The notes under the pieces: model-generated
What the model saw: the letters and a program-made list of their open reading frames with translations, nothing else
Told to the model about the DNA's origin: nothing
The model's database searches: none
Assembly: GCF_016808095.1 (NCBI RefSeq)
Contig: NC_068973.1
Location: 33,350,077 to 33,414,076 of the forward strand
Length of the DNA: 64,000 nt
Source of the DNA: Vigna angularis
Taxonomy: Eukaryota > Streptophyta > Magnoliopsida > Fabales > Fabaceae
Direction: 5' to 3'
Part shown: positions 27,542 through 38,904 of the stretch, one piece after another
How the letters are laid out: the number at the start of each line of letters is the position of its first letter
How positions within the stretch are numbered: the first letter of the stretch is position 1
Position numbers and translations under genes: made by a program

Positions 27542-27895
27542 TAGAGTTCTTCTTGCATCAGGAAGTAGCCCAATGAACTCTATGTCTGCCTCCCTTAATT
27601 CTTCATCTGTGTTAGTACCATGTCATGATCAAGTGGAGCCCCCATGAGTCAAATTTGATGCGAACTTGACCAGACATCGTTGTCAAGGGGTCTTAATTTT
27701 TTCTTAGGATGGATCTTCCTTGCTGCTATATCACATTTTCTTCTGTATTTAGTCTTTAGATGCTTCAATCCCTCGAGTTAATGAAATATCAGGATCTGAC
27801 TTTTGGATTCTGCAGGTTCATCAAATAACTGGTATGGAAATAAGGGAAGCACCGACCCAAACACGTGAGTGTTCATACTTGTTTAAGTGTAGTAT
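27460..27895 (+). pseudogene. Decayed copy of PGI intron 8 / exon 9
   Basis: This segment aligns co-linearly with the plastid PGI gene at about 32705-33125. It covers most of intron 8 (shared AGGAAGTAGCC.AATGAACTC, GTGGAGCCCCC and AACTTGACCAGACAT), the splice acceptor, and exon 9 (GGTTCATCAAATAACTGG...GTATGGAAATAAGGGAAGCAC, then the donor region ACACGTGAGT). Exon 9 carries substitutions and indels that destroy the Asp-Gln-His coding stretch. There is no matching exon 8 upstream. It is a partial genomic duplication, not a processed copy, because intron sequence is included. It lies in the same orientation as PGI, about 2.3 kb upstream of the PGI start. Confidence 0.8.
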
Positions 27896-28393
27896 TGATT
27901 AAAATGAAAATTTTAGCTTGTTTAGGTCTGACCCAAACCACTGTCTGTCAGAGAGATAGATCAGTTGGTCTCTTGTGATTTAATTAATTTGTTCATTATT
28001 TAATATTTTATGTTTCTTTATTAATTTCGTCTATCATCCTTATTAGATGCCAGGGTTGTTTACCGCTCGATTTGATTAATTTTTTAATTAAGCAGTGTGA
28101 AACAAATATTGGTATACTTTAAACTTTAATGTAAAATTCAAAATCCAAATAGGTGTTTTCCGGTTCGATATGAATTAGTATTTTGCCATTATAAATTTGT
28201 TAAGCAATTTTTTACAAGAAAATTGCCAATAGAAAGACAAGGTGGGAATTACTTTTGTATAATCCTTACTAATAGTTTCAACTTCTTTTCCATTTTTATG
28301 AAAAAATTATACAATCTTATAGTAAAAAGTTATAACATAAATTTGTTAATTTGATTTAGTTTGGTTCTTGATTTTCAATCCAAGATTTAAATG
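27896..28393. other. AT-rich intergenic DNA
   Basis: No gene or structured element was recognised between the PGI fragment and the truncated LTR. Confidence 0.5.
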
Positions 28394-28807
28394 GTGTCAT
28401 TACAATGATCATCCGTGTGGATGTGAGCAGAAGGAGACGTACTGTTGGAAGAGAGCAGAAGGAGACGTACTGTTGGAAGAGATGCTGGAGGAAGAGAATC
28501 TTGTCGAAGTTAAAGTTAAAGCCGAACAGTAGGACGTTCGGTCAGTAGTAGTTTATAGTAAGGTGGTTGTCCGATCACCTTTCTCCTTTTGATTTTGATT
28601 GACCGTTCGTTATTTTTCTTTTGTAACCCGTTGGGTCAAAAATTGTACCTCTGTACATCTTTTAATTTCTTTTAATTTCTTTTTATTACCTTGTAAGGCC
28701 GTTCAGCCGAGACCGTACGTTCTTATATAGTGTAAAACTGATCTGAATTATTATTAATTGTAATTATTCTATTATATAGTTTTTGACTATATTTTTGGGA
28801 TGTTGCA
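28394..28807 (-). mobile_element. Truncated LTR of the TGTAACATCCC family
   Basis: Read on the minus strand, this matches the first about 375 bp of the solo LTR at 61232-63823. The shared parts are the terminus TGCAACATCCC (there TGTAACATCCC), the AATTACAATTAAT region, the CGAACG-rich part and the block CACACGGATGATCATTG. It stops abruptly at 28394, so only the LTR's 5' part remains. It contains its own 28-bp tandem duplication at 28425-28480. Confidence 0.75.
28425..28480. repeat. 28-bp perfect tandem duplication
   Basis: The unit beginning GAGCAGAAGGAGACGTACTG and ending TTGGAAGA occurs twice in a row (28425-28452 and 28453-28480) with no difference. It therefore probably arose recently, within an otherwise decayed LTR fragment. 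Confidence 0.95.
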
Positions 28808-30193
28808 AATGGTTTAGAAAAAAGTAAAATCAAAAAAATATAATTTTAATCAATTTTTTATATTTGGATATAGTTATCTTTTTGTCAATTAGATTTTGAG
28901 CATTCCTATCGAGAGTAGTGTGCTATGAAATCACCTCACTCATGTTTACAACTATTTTCTACCATCACTCGATCACTCCTCGAGTTAATGTCGCCACTAC
29001 ATGTATTATTTCTTAGATATTTCCTTAGACTAAATTAGCATTGAATTTCATATTTGATAATCAAACTCTATTAATAATATTTAGCATAATTAATATTTGA
29101 TTAATAAAACACGTAATATCGCAATTTAATTTAATATGCGGTGACCAATTATAGCTTAATAAATCAAATGTTTAAATAGGATAGTTCAGTTCGCCCTCTA
29201 GTATCTTGAACTAATTCTAAACAAGACAAAGCAAAACTGAGTGAACCAATCTATGTTATCATCTTCTTAACATTTTGTAAAACTATATATTTATGTTTTG
29301 ATTTTATGTGAAAGTTGATATATTTTGTTGATTATTAACTATTTGAAAAACAAAATCTCTAAGATAAGACTGGCTGCAGAATTTGCGACGAGTAAATTGT
29401 GTTTTAAAATTAAAATAAATACTTTATACTATGATACAAAATTATCTTTAAAAAATATTTTAGTTTGTGTAATGCACATAATACATTTTTATTTTTATGT
29501 AACTAAAATTTAAAATAAAATATTTTAAACATATAAATTATATTTTAAATGATTTATCATTTATTTAAGAAAAATAAAACTAAATATAAATTAAAAGATT
29601 GAAAATGACTGATTAAAATTAAAAAAAAAAAACACAGGTACCTTTGGAAACATGATTCATGTTTGAAGGAAAAGAACTTTGTGCTCTCAATCTCACTGGT
29701 GACAGAGACAAGGCCCCGTTTGGTTGAAGCAGTTTTAAGAAGAAGAAAATAAAAACATTAATAATGGATGCTAAATTATAAAAAAAAATGTATATATTTT
29801 TCCACATGGACTGCGATGTGATATCAATATCATATGATATACCTTTACGATGATTATTACAGATATGAAAGTAAATCCCTTGGACCGTAGCACGTGTGAG
29901 TGAAAAATGTGTTGAGTTTATTTTAACTGAAGAGAGAAGCTGAAGAAAATGAATTTAGCTTCAGGGGCCAACATAGGAAGTGCCACTACACTACACAACA
30001 ACCGGCGCGTGCGTGTGGTGAATATCACAAAGAAAGCACACAGAACTACAAAAACAACTTCTTCAAGTTCAACTAAAACAAAAACCACTCTCTTCTTCAA
30101 CAACATTTGTTTGTTCCATTCTCCCAGGTATCATGCTCCTAACAACCTTAACGTGAACCCTTGTTTTCAGCTTTCAACATTCATCCCAAAACT
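28808..30193. other. Upstream region of PGI
   Basis: AT-rich to about 29880, then the probable PGI promoter and leader. A short upstream in-frame ATG exists at 30161, but the ATG at 30194 matches the usual start of the family. No other gene was seen. Confidence 0.5.
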
Positions 30194-33100
30194 ATGGCAT
30201 CATCAATCTCAGGCATTTACACCTCTTCCCCCTCTCTCAAACGATTCCCAAACCAAACCCCGCCGTTGACCCAACCTCTCCGCAAAGATCACGTCTCCTT
30301 CCACGCGCGCCGCGCCGATCGCACCCTAAGCCTCGCCACGCCGCGCGCAGTGGCTCGGGAGGTTTCAGACGGGGCGGCGGCGGCAGCGGCGGCGGAGAAG
30401 GGGTTGGAGAAAGATCCACGTGCGCTATGGCGGAGGTACGTGGATTGGTTGTACCAGCATAAAGAACTGGGTCTTTACTTGGACGTGAGTCGGGTCGGGT
30501 TCACGGACGAGTTCGTAAGGGAAATGGAGCCCCATTTTGGAAAGGCGTTTGAGGCGATGGAAGAGTTGGAGAAGGGTGCGATCGCGAATCCCGATGAGGG
30601 ACGCATGGTGGGGCACTATTGGTTGAGGGACCCTAAGCGCGCGCCCAACTCATTCCTGAAGACGCAGATTGAGAACACCCTCGATGCTGTTTCCAAGTTC
30701 GCTAACGACGTCGTTAGTGGTAAGGTCAGTTCAGTAGCTTCACCTTCCTCTCTTTGTGTATCTGAAGTCTTGGATTTTGTTGAGGTGTTAAGGTTTTGGG
30801 ATCAATGTGTACTTTGGCAGATTAAACCTCCTTCGTCACCGGAGGGTCGATTTACTCAAATACTGTCTGTCGGAATTGGAGGTTCTGCTCTTGGACCACA
30901 GTTTGTTGCAGAGGCACTGGCTCCTGATAATCCTCCACTTAAGGTACCTATTATTATTGCATGGACCAAGAACACTGAGGTCTCGACTAATCTTTACCTC
31001 ACATATATTGATTCTTTCTCGTAAATTGAAAAGCTTAACTGTGTACTATCACATGAAAATTGGTTGGAAACTATGATGCCTGGGTGTTCTAAGATTTTCT
31101 GATATAATTTGCTTGTCATTCGTGAATTTGGTTTTTTCTGTAAGCATTTAATGACGGTGTTGCCTTCTTCTGCTTGTATACCACACAGATAAGATTTGTT
31201 GACAACACGGATCCTGCTGGAATTGATCATCAGATTGCGCAGCTTGGGCCAGAGCTAGCCTCAACACTTGTGATTGTGATTTCAAAGGTTTTGTGGAGAC
31301 TATGCATTTTATTTACTATGATGCTTACATCAGTGCGTGAAAGGTGTATTCTGACTTGAACATTTCACTTATCTTTAGAGTGGAGGTACCCCAGAGACTA
31401 GGAATGGTTTGTTGGAAGTTCAGAAGGCCTTTCGTGAAGCAGGCTTGAATTTTCCGAAACAGGTTTAATCTCAGGTTTTCACTTTTTTATATAATTTTTA
31501 TTTCCCCATATTATAATACACTATTATGTTTGAAACAGAAGTTCAGATAGCTTATAGTATTATTGTGCTACAATCGTGATAGTTTTGAGTTTGAAGAAAC
31601 TACTTGTGTATGGATTGATCTGCAGTTACCAATATGTGGATTCTCAAAATTTCAATTTTCTTTCAGCTATACTTACTATTTTCATAGCTTTGCTTACACT
31701 GTCCAGCAATGGCTCAAACTTCCGGAGTTGCTTTAAACTTTTTTTTTTCCTGAAGTTCTGGGAAAATTTGAATGCTGTTGACCCTGCATCATTTGCATAT
31801 CTGCTGTCAGTTCAGTTTCAGTTCTGTGAAATTATTACAATTTGCTAATGTATGCTATAATAATGCAGGGTGTTGCTATAACACAAGAAAATTCTTTGTT
31901 GGATAACACTGCCAGAATTGAAGGCTGGTTAGCTAGATTCCCTATGTTTGATTGGGTGGGAGGCAGAACGTCAGAGATGTCTGCAGTTGGCCTGCTTCCA
32001 GCAGCCCTTCAGGTAAGTGTCCATAAATGTAAATTAATTGTTTATTTTTATACATTTGATATTATGTGTTTTCTTACAATTCTTTTAATTTAGGGCATTG
32101 ATATCAGAGAAATGCTTGCTGGCGCATCATTGATGGATGAAGCAAATAGAAGCACTGTGGTATACATCAATTATTAATCATCTTTTTTCTTGCTGTATTT
32201 CATCTAAATATTAGTTTCAGTTTCATAATTGTGGGTCAGATGATTTTCATGTATGATAATACTTGTACTCTACAGAGACTTTGCTCATACTTAATAACTT
32301 GCCAATGCCATACCTATGTTACACATATTGATTCTTCATGTTACAAATACGTTTATATGTTTCTGGAGTTTGAAGTTTGTGGAAATATGTGTGAAACTAG
32401 TTACAACTCTGATTAATATATGCATTTGTGCAGTTAAGGAATAACCCTGCAGCTCTGCTGGCTTTATGTTGGTATTGGGCTACAGACGGTGTAGGATCTA
32501 AGGTGGGAATTGTGATATTTTACCATCTACGTTCTCTTTTATTTGACTATCTCATTGTTTACTTTTCCTCCTTATTCTGTAGGATATGGTTATTCTTCCA
32601 TACAAGGATAGTCTGTTATTATTCAGTAGATACTTGCAGCAGCTGGTCATGGAATCTCTAGGCAAGGAGTTTGACTTGGATGGTAATAGGGTATGTCCTC
32701 TTCTTATGTGCATCAAACTAAATAACATTTCTGTGCTCTGTCGTGCCTTTTTGAGTTAATTTTTATGTCTCTTTTAATGAAGATCACAGTTGTGCCTGCA
32801 TGAGGAAGTAGCCTAATGAACTCTATGCTGTTATTTTTAATTCTTGGCTTGTGTTGGTGTCATGTATACATTGTTATGCTTTCTTGTGGAGCCCCCTTTA
32901 GTCACATTTGACATGACTAACTTGACCAGACATTGTTAACAATTGATCTTAATTTTCCTATAACACTGGATCCGCCATGCTGTTGTATCACATTTATTGT
33001 TTCGATCCCTCACAAGTTAATGATATACCAGAATCTAACATTTGGATATTACAGGTTAATCAAGGAATTAGTGTTTATGGAAATAAAGGAAGCACTGATC

Positions 33101-34219
33101 AACACGCGTGAGTTTTCATATTTAATCATTATAAGTTTAGTTTATTGATTTCTTTCTACTAAACATTTACCCCCTTGCAGCTACATCCAACAATTGAGGG
33201 AGGGTGTACACAATTTCTTTGTTACATTCATTGAGGTGCTACGTGATAGACCTCCAGGTCATGACTGGGAACTTGAACCTGGTGTTACTTGTGGTGACTA
33301 CTTGTTTGGTATGCTACAGGTACGATCTACTAATCAAAACATAATTCCTTACCGAATTTTGTAGTGTTAGGTTGTTTTCCACCTCATGTTAAAATTGGAG
33401 TTTCTATAGGGAACAAGGTCAGCTCTGTATGCTAATGACAGAGAATCCATCACAGTATCTGTACAAGAAGTGACACCAAGAACAGTTGGTGCTCTTATTG
33501 CACTCTACGAACGAGCAGTTGGAATTTATGCATCCCTTATCAACATAAATGCTTATCATCAACCTGGTAAAATATAATTTATTTGACTTGTCCTAGAAGT
33601 TTCTGTATTTCCAGTGTTAAAAAGTGGACTTTAAACCTAACTCAATCTCACAAAACCGGGTAAGATGAGGTTTTGTACCCACTTATATACTCTAAATTGG
33701 TTTTATCTCTAGTCGACATAGGACTTTCAACATTCAGTAATTGTTATTTTGACAATGTCGGATATAGAATTTCTTACCCTGTCCTGTATTGGGGGGATTG
33801 AATGATTAATGATTTGAAATTGAGTCAAGAATACTGAATTTATATATGGAAGTGTATTATGCTGTTCGTTTTAGCATTGAGCCACATCTATGTCTGAACT
33901 ATGGCAATATTTAGGTGTGGAGGCTGGTAAAAAGGCAGCTGGTGAAGTACTGGCACTTCAGAAGCGAGTGTTAGCAGTGCTAAATGAGGCAAGGTATAAT
34001 GTTTGCTAAGTGCCAAGGTTCTTTGGGTCTTAACTAGTAAAATATACGAGTTGTTTTCAGTGGATTTGATTTTCCATTCAGTAAGATGGCCAGGCCACTC
34101 TTGTTATGGTGAGCACGAAATGGCCATCCCACTGAAAATGTCTGCAATTATTTGTGAAGGATAATAATCAAAGGGCCAATATATGTCTAGAATACGGACT
34201 CTATTTGTTTTTGCATCCT

Positions 34220-34279
<60 letters not shown>

Positions 34280-34604
34280 GTAAGCTATATCACTAGATAA
34301 TGTTTTATTTGTTTCTGTTTTCAGCTGCAAAGATCCCATTGAACCATTGACACTAGAAGAAGTAGCTGACCGTTGCCATGCTCCTGAAGATGTAAATAAA
34401 TGATCCCTCCTTACTCTGTTTATTAAGAATCATAGGAGAAGTTCAGTAACATTTTTCACTTGTACGCAGATTGAAATGATTTACAAGATTATTGCGCACA
34501 TGGCCGCCAATGACAGAGCACTAATTGCTGAAGGCAGCTGTGGATCACCTCGTAGCATCAAGGTTTTTCTTGGGGAATGTAGCATTGATGAATCGTATGC
34601 TTGA
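30194..34604 (+). CDS. PGI1: Glucose-6-phosphate isomerase 1, chloroplastic
   Basis: Fourteen coding exons: 30194-30724, 30821-30943, 31189-31287, 31379-31462, 31869-32012, 32094-32159, 32434-32502, 32583-32690, 33055-33107, 33181-33319, 33410-33566, 33915-33993, 34325-34391 and 34470-34604. Phase is kept throughout, giving 617 residues, close to the Arabidopsis plastid enzyme. It interconverts glucose-6-phosphate and fructose-6-phosphate in the stroma, feeding starch synthesis. A Ser/Ala/Arg-rich transit peptide covers about the first 50-60 residues. SIS-fold motifs are present: [19 protein letters not shown] (from residue 252), the PGI signature [13 protein letters not shown] (Arg312), [12 protein letters not shown] (His425) and [11 protein letters not shown]. 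The first exon is GC-rich and unlike the rest of the gene. Intron 11 holds a short solo LTR and intron 12 a (TA)n tract. A decayed copy of intron 8/exon 9 lies upstream. Confidence 0.96.
33615..33732. mobile_element. Small solo LTR (TRIM-like) in PGI intron 11
   Basis: A 118-bp segment begins TGTTAAAAAGTGG and ends GGACTTTCAACA, with TG...CA ends forming a short inverted repeat. It is flanked by TCCAG (33610-33614) and TTCAG (33733-33737), a 5-bp target duplication with one mismatch. On the minus strand the sequence runs TGTTGAAAGTCC, then GTCGACTAGAGATAA and AGTATATAAGTGGGT. I recall this as a very common short LTR in legume genomes. It is a solo LTR in reverse orientation relative to PGI, and splicing is presumably unaffected. 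Confidence 0.7.
34222..34276. repeat. (TA)n microsatellite in PGI intron 12
   Basis: About 27 TA units upstream of exon 13. Confidence 0.95.
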
Positions 34605-35457
34605 GTTAGACTAAACGAAATTCATCATGTTACAGTTGGTTGGGTTTGAATACGGATCATTAGAAGAGAAGTTGCCTGCAATAATTTAGTTTCAATGTTC
34701 AATCTCTATCATTAACGGAAGTGGAGATTTCTGTTAAGACATTCTTGATAGTGTTGAGTGCTGGTGTGCTGAATTGAAACTACATGTAACCAGCTGGAGA
34801 CCCCAGTGGGTAAATATAATTTAATAAACTGTTCTTTTTGCTGCCTACATTTTTGGTGATGGGATTAGGGCAGCTCTTTGGAACAGTCTGCTAGCCAGTA
34901 ACAAAATTAAAAATATTTTGTGTGACCAGTAGCAGTAGCTGGTTATGCAGACTTAAAGGCATGATCTGGAAAAGAAGGGGAGGCCAATATTTCGTGCCTG
35001 GAATAGTATGAAATGATTTTATTTTGTTATTCAATTATAGTTTACCATCGTAATGACTTTGAGGTAATCATTACTACATACGGTATGCAAAAGTATTTTA
35101 TAGTGGCAGTTTTATTCTGATCCGGCAGTATACAATAATATCGTATACAGAAGATCAGCCAGATTCATCATGAAATAGCTACTTGAAACAAACGTACCCC
35201 ATTTTCGGTTTCTCAAATAGAATATTCAGATCAACAACCTATGCCCCATAGCACCTGATCCGGCAAAAAATCAAACACCACTACCAAAAGATCGAACTCC
35301 TAGATTTTATCCTCATTCACAGTTTAACTTTCTAATCTCTTTTACTCTTTCAGTTCATTCCAAGTCACATTTTAAAAGAAATTGCGGTTATTTAATAATA
35401 ACTTTTAAAATTTAAGATAATATTGATCAATCGTGTTACTTAATTTTTAATTAAATT

Positions 35458-35522
<65 letters not shown>

Positions 35523-36409
35523 GATGTAATAATTAAAAAAGATAAGTTAAAAAGTTATAAATGTTTTATTAAAACTAGTTGAAAAGCATGACTAGTATAA
35601 AAATTCATTCTCAAATTCTATTTGCACGTTAAGGGTGGAAGTAAAAATTCATTAAAGTTTAAGGTAGTTAGTAATTTTAGTTTACCTAAGCTTAAAAAGT
35701 AAAGAGACCTGCACAAGTATAAAAGAACTTGCCATATTTAGAAAATCATACAACTAATTGCTAATTAAATGTTAGTTGCTAAGTCATAAGAATCGATAAT
35801 TTCACCATAAGAAAATTTATTAAAAAAATATACAACCCATTTTTTAATTAAGAAAGCGCCATGCATTGCACACGATTTTAGATTATACCTATTAAAAGCA
35901 ATGGGACTAGAGATTTAATGCGCCGAGACAATTTCAAAAAGGAAAAAACATGATTGAGGATAAACAGCACACATCTCAATCTCGTTCTTTGAATTTGCAA
36001 ATCACAACCAAACATGTTTACGGAAGCAAAATTCTGACATAATTCTTACGAATAACGTTCTATAGAGTGCCAGAATCACATCAGTTCAACGAAGTTAAAG
36101 CACAAAATAAGGTGTGGCGGAATATGGAATGAGTTCAATTAAAATCGGCGAGAAAAAACATAAGCCAGGCTCTCAGACGTGAAGGGAGATTATGTTTAAG
36201 GTTTTGAACACAGGCGGAAACATTTGAATAGAAATATTTACAATGTCAAACTCTGTTGAAATCAATTGATATTTACAATGTCAAACTCTTCTAAATCAAT
36301 TGATTTGTTGTGCAAAGAAATTGATTTTGAAATCCGAGGCGTCAAGTAAATTGCAGCGGAACAAGAGTTAAATTACTAACTACATCACAACTTTGCTCCA
36401 AGCAGCAAA
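34605..36409. other. PGI 3' flank and intergenic DNA
   Basis: The PGI 3' UTR probably occupies the first few hundred bases. A compound (CA)n(TA)n microsatellite lies at 35458-35519. No gene was recognised. The end near 36409 probably holds the 3' UTR of the minus-strand gene that follows. Confidence 0.55.
35458..35519. repeat. Compound (CA)n(TA)n microsatellite
   Basis: About 11 CA units run directly into about 19 TA units. Confidence 0.95.
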
Positions 36410-38904
36410 TCAGAGAAGCTTCGATATAACATGGCAAGAAGTCCAGAATGCTTTAGTTGCGGCCGAAATAATAACAGGGTTTTGATATATCCTGTAAAGA
36501 ATTTCAAATGCAAAAATGAAACTATCAGCCCAATAAAAGAGGACAAAATTAACTTAGAACGACTTTCTTGTTATACCAGATGTAAAAAAACAACTATGAT
36601 AACTATAAAGATGACACACAAGGCAATCTTTAGGTACAGCAGGTAAATAGAAGGGCAATATATGTTAAGATTATTAATGCAAGTCATTCCTTAATTATGA
36701 AAAAAGGATGGGGTTGGAGTAACCACCTACCCTATGGCCGTAGCACCCCACGATGCAACGTTATAAATAACTTTGCTCCCATCCCAAGCCTTTCGTAGCT
36801 TTCCCTTTTTCTTTTTCGCTGAAAATGTCTTGCTAAGCGCTAACAGAACATACAAACCATAAATAGTCAGAAATTATTTACCATTGTTTTAGCTAACTTA
36901 CAATGAACTTGTCTCAATAAGATCATACAAAATTATCTCAATATGATAAAGGGTTATTTCTTGCTTATCACACATACATATGGAAGAATAACAAAAGTAA
37001 GGTATATACTAAGAAGAATGCCAACAAACTCACCGTCCTGGAGTTGAATCGGTGTTAAATCCTACAAAGAGCAAAGAAATCAATGAGAGAACAAAGAAAT
37101 TTCAAATCCATTAGGTAGAATATGTTGACTGCAACTGATTGTAGATGGATTTCATAAAACAACAATATTCCCAGCCAAAGAAGAGAAAGACATTCCTTAT
37201 TACAAAATGCAAGTGATTGTAGCCCAACACATGAATAAGAAGGGCTACAGAGAAGCAGACTATGGAAAAGGCCTGTAAATTAAGTAATTGAGACTATTCG
37301 AGCACTGCCTTGCTATTTATTTTAGTATAAAAAAAAGTTGACATGAAGTATTTTATTTAATATACATCCTCACTGTATCCGTATCCATTGTTTTTTAAAT
37401 GTTTTCTATTCCCATTTCACATAAACATAATCGACTTGACATGATTTGTACACGTTTCTGCACAACATGAATGACAACACATACAAAAGAGAATTTTAAA
37501 GATGATCTGAAAAGAAAATTCCCCTAAAGCTTTCGAGAAACATACAAATCATTTCCCCCAATTGGAATTCGCATATTTGGAGGTATAAGCAGATACAGCA
37601 AAGAAAAAAGTCCAGTGTACATTGAAGTTTGGAGCAAAAGAAAAGGATTCTCACAGTTTTCAAGAGAAAAGCAAAAACACGTACACACAGTATAGAGCAA
37701 CTGAACAATAAGTACACACATATCACATACCTTAGTCTGCTTAATTGATAGCAAATATGCAGCCATGAAGCATGCGATGCCCTCAACTACATCCTCTTGT
37801 CTAACAAGTACATAATCTTCTTGGTCTAAGTCATCACGTTGGCCTTCCCAGAGATCATTTTCACCAACCAAATCCCAAGAATTACCTTCTTCTGCCACAA
37901 CCAATCACTTTTTTCTTTTATTATCATTCTAAATTTGAAACAATGGAGAGAAAGCATTGATTTAAATCACCAAAATGCAGAAGATACCATATATATTCTG
38001 CGAAACTGATGCCTGAGCACACTCCAACTTTTGAAGAAAGGCAGGGCATTCAACTCTTGATTTGAGCATATCACGTAACTGCATTGAGACACATGGGCTG
38101 TGGTGTTAGGAAGAATAATCAGCTCAGTTATATCCATAACTACCCATATTAAGGTGGTTCTAAAATCATACTATTAACAATTATTCCGTAACAATATCCT
38201 AAAGTCTGTAATGAAGAATTTCTAAAACAAAACTTATACGCAAGTCTTTAGTCGCTTTTGGCGTTAATCTAGTAAAAATTAGAGTTTCACCTTTGTAACT
38301 CAGGTAATAAAGGTTTCCCTTCTGTCGTGAGAAATACCTATGGAAGTGTATCTAAGTTTTTGTCCAAATTTTCTATTCTATTTTTAAATACTAAAAAACT
38401 AATTTTATAACTGTCCTTTTGACCCCGTATGAACACTACTACCAAAGCATCCGATGACCAAATCAAAGTCCCAAGCAACACAACACAACACGGACTAGAA
38501 AATCCACAATGATAAAGCGCTTGTACCACTAGAACGGTATTAGCAAATAAACGTAAATTCAACAACACAAATTTTTGTCATGAATGCTGTCAACAGCAGA
38601 AGAGTGATATTGATATGCCATGTCATATTGGAAGATAAGAAAAATAAAAATTCCGTACAAACCGAAACCCTAGAAGGGAAAGAAGAACTACCTGGTCGTC
38701 AAGAGGATCGGTAGACGCAATGGCCTCAGCTTCGCTGTCAGCCAGACAATCCTCTTCTTCGACTTCAGCAGAAGCAGAAGATGAAGGAGAAGCAGCGTTG
38801 ATCAATTCGAGAGCTCTCTGACACTGCAAGAGCACAGCCTCAAGGGTCTTCCTCTTGACGCGAAGCGGGTCCGGGTCCGGATCCGCCGAAGCTTTGAGAT
38901 CCAT
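36410..38904 (-). CDS. Conserved plant protein of unknown function, 227 aa
   Basis: Six exons on the minus strand: 38904-38692, 38078-37988, 37891-37731, 37061-37034, 36839-36731 and 36491-36410. All junctions are GT-AG and phase is continuous. The N-terminus is MDLKASADPDPDPLRVKRKT followed by a helical stretch (TLEAVLLQCQRALELI). An acidic Ser/Ala/Glu-rich linker comes next, then a block with NDLWEGQRDDLDQEDYVLVR and VEGIACFMAAYLLS. A basic run KKKKGKLRKAWDG follows, and a C-terminal part YQNPVIISAATKAFWTSCHV. No signal peptide or catalytic motif was seen; two moderately hydrophobic stretches are too short to call membrane spans. From memory, similar single-copy plant proteins carry the vague label SH3/FCH domain protein. 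I see no SH3 fold in it and give no function. The exon structure is supported by phase and by how natural the translation reads. Confidence 0.8.

Noticed and set aside
29711..29740. GGCCCCGTTTGGTTGAAGC as an hAT-type MITE end
   Set aside because: No matching inverted end was found within reach.
30161..30193. Upstream in-frame ATG of PGI
   Set aside because: It would add 11 residues ([11 protein letters not shown]) in front of the usual MASS-type plastid start; 30194 fits the family better.
30237..30419. Antisense frame over PGI exon 1
   Set aside because: A Pro/Arg-rich shadow of the GC-rich transit peptide region.
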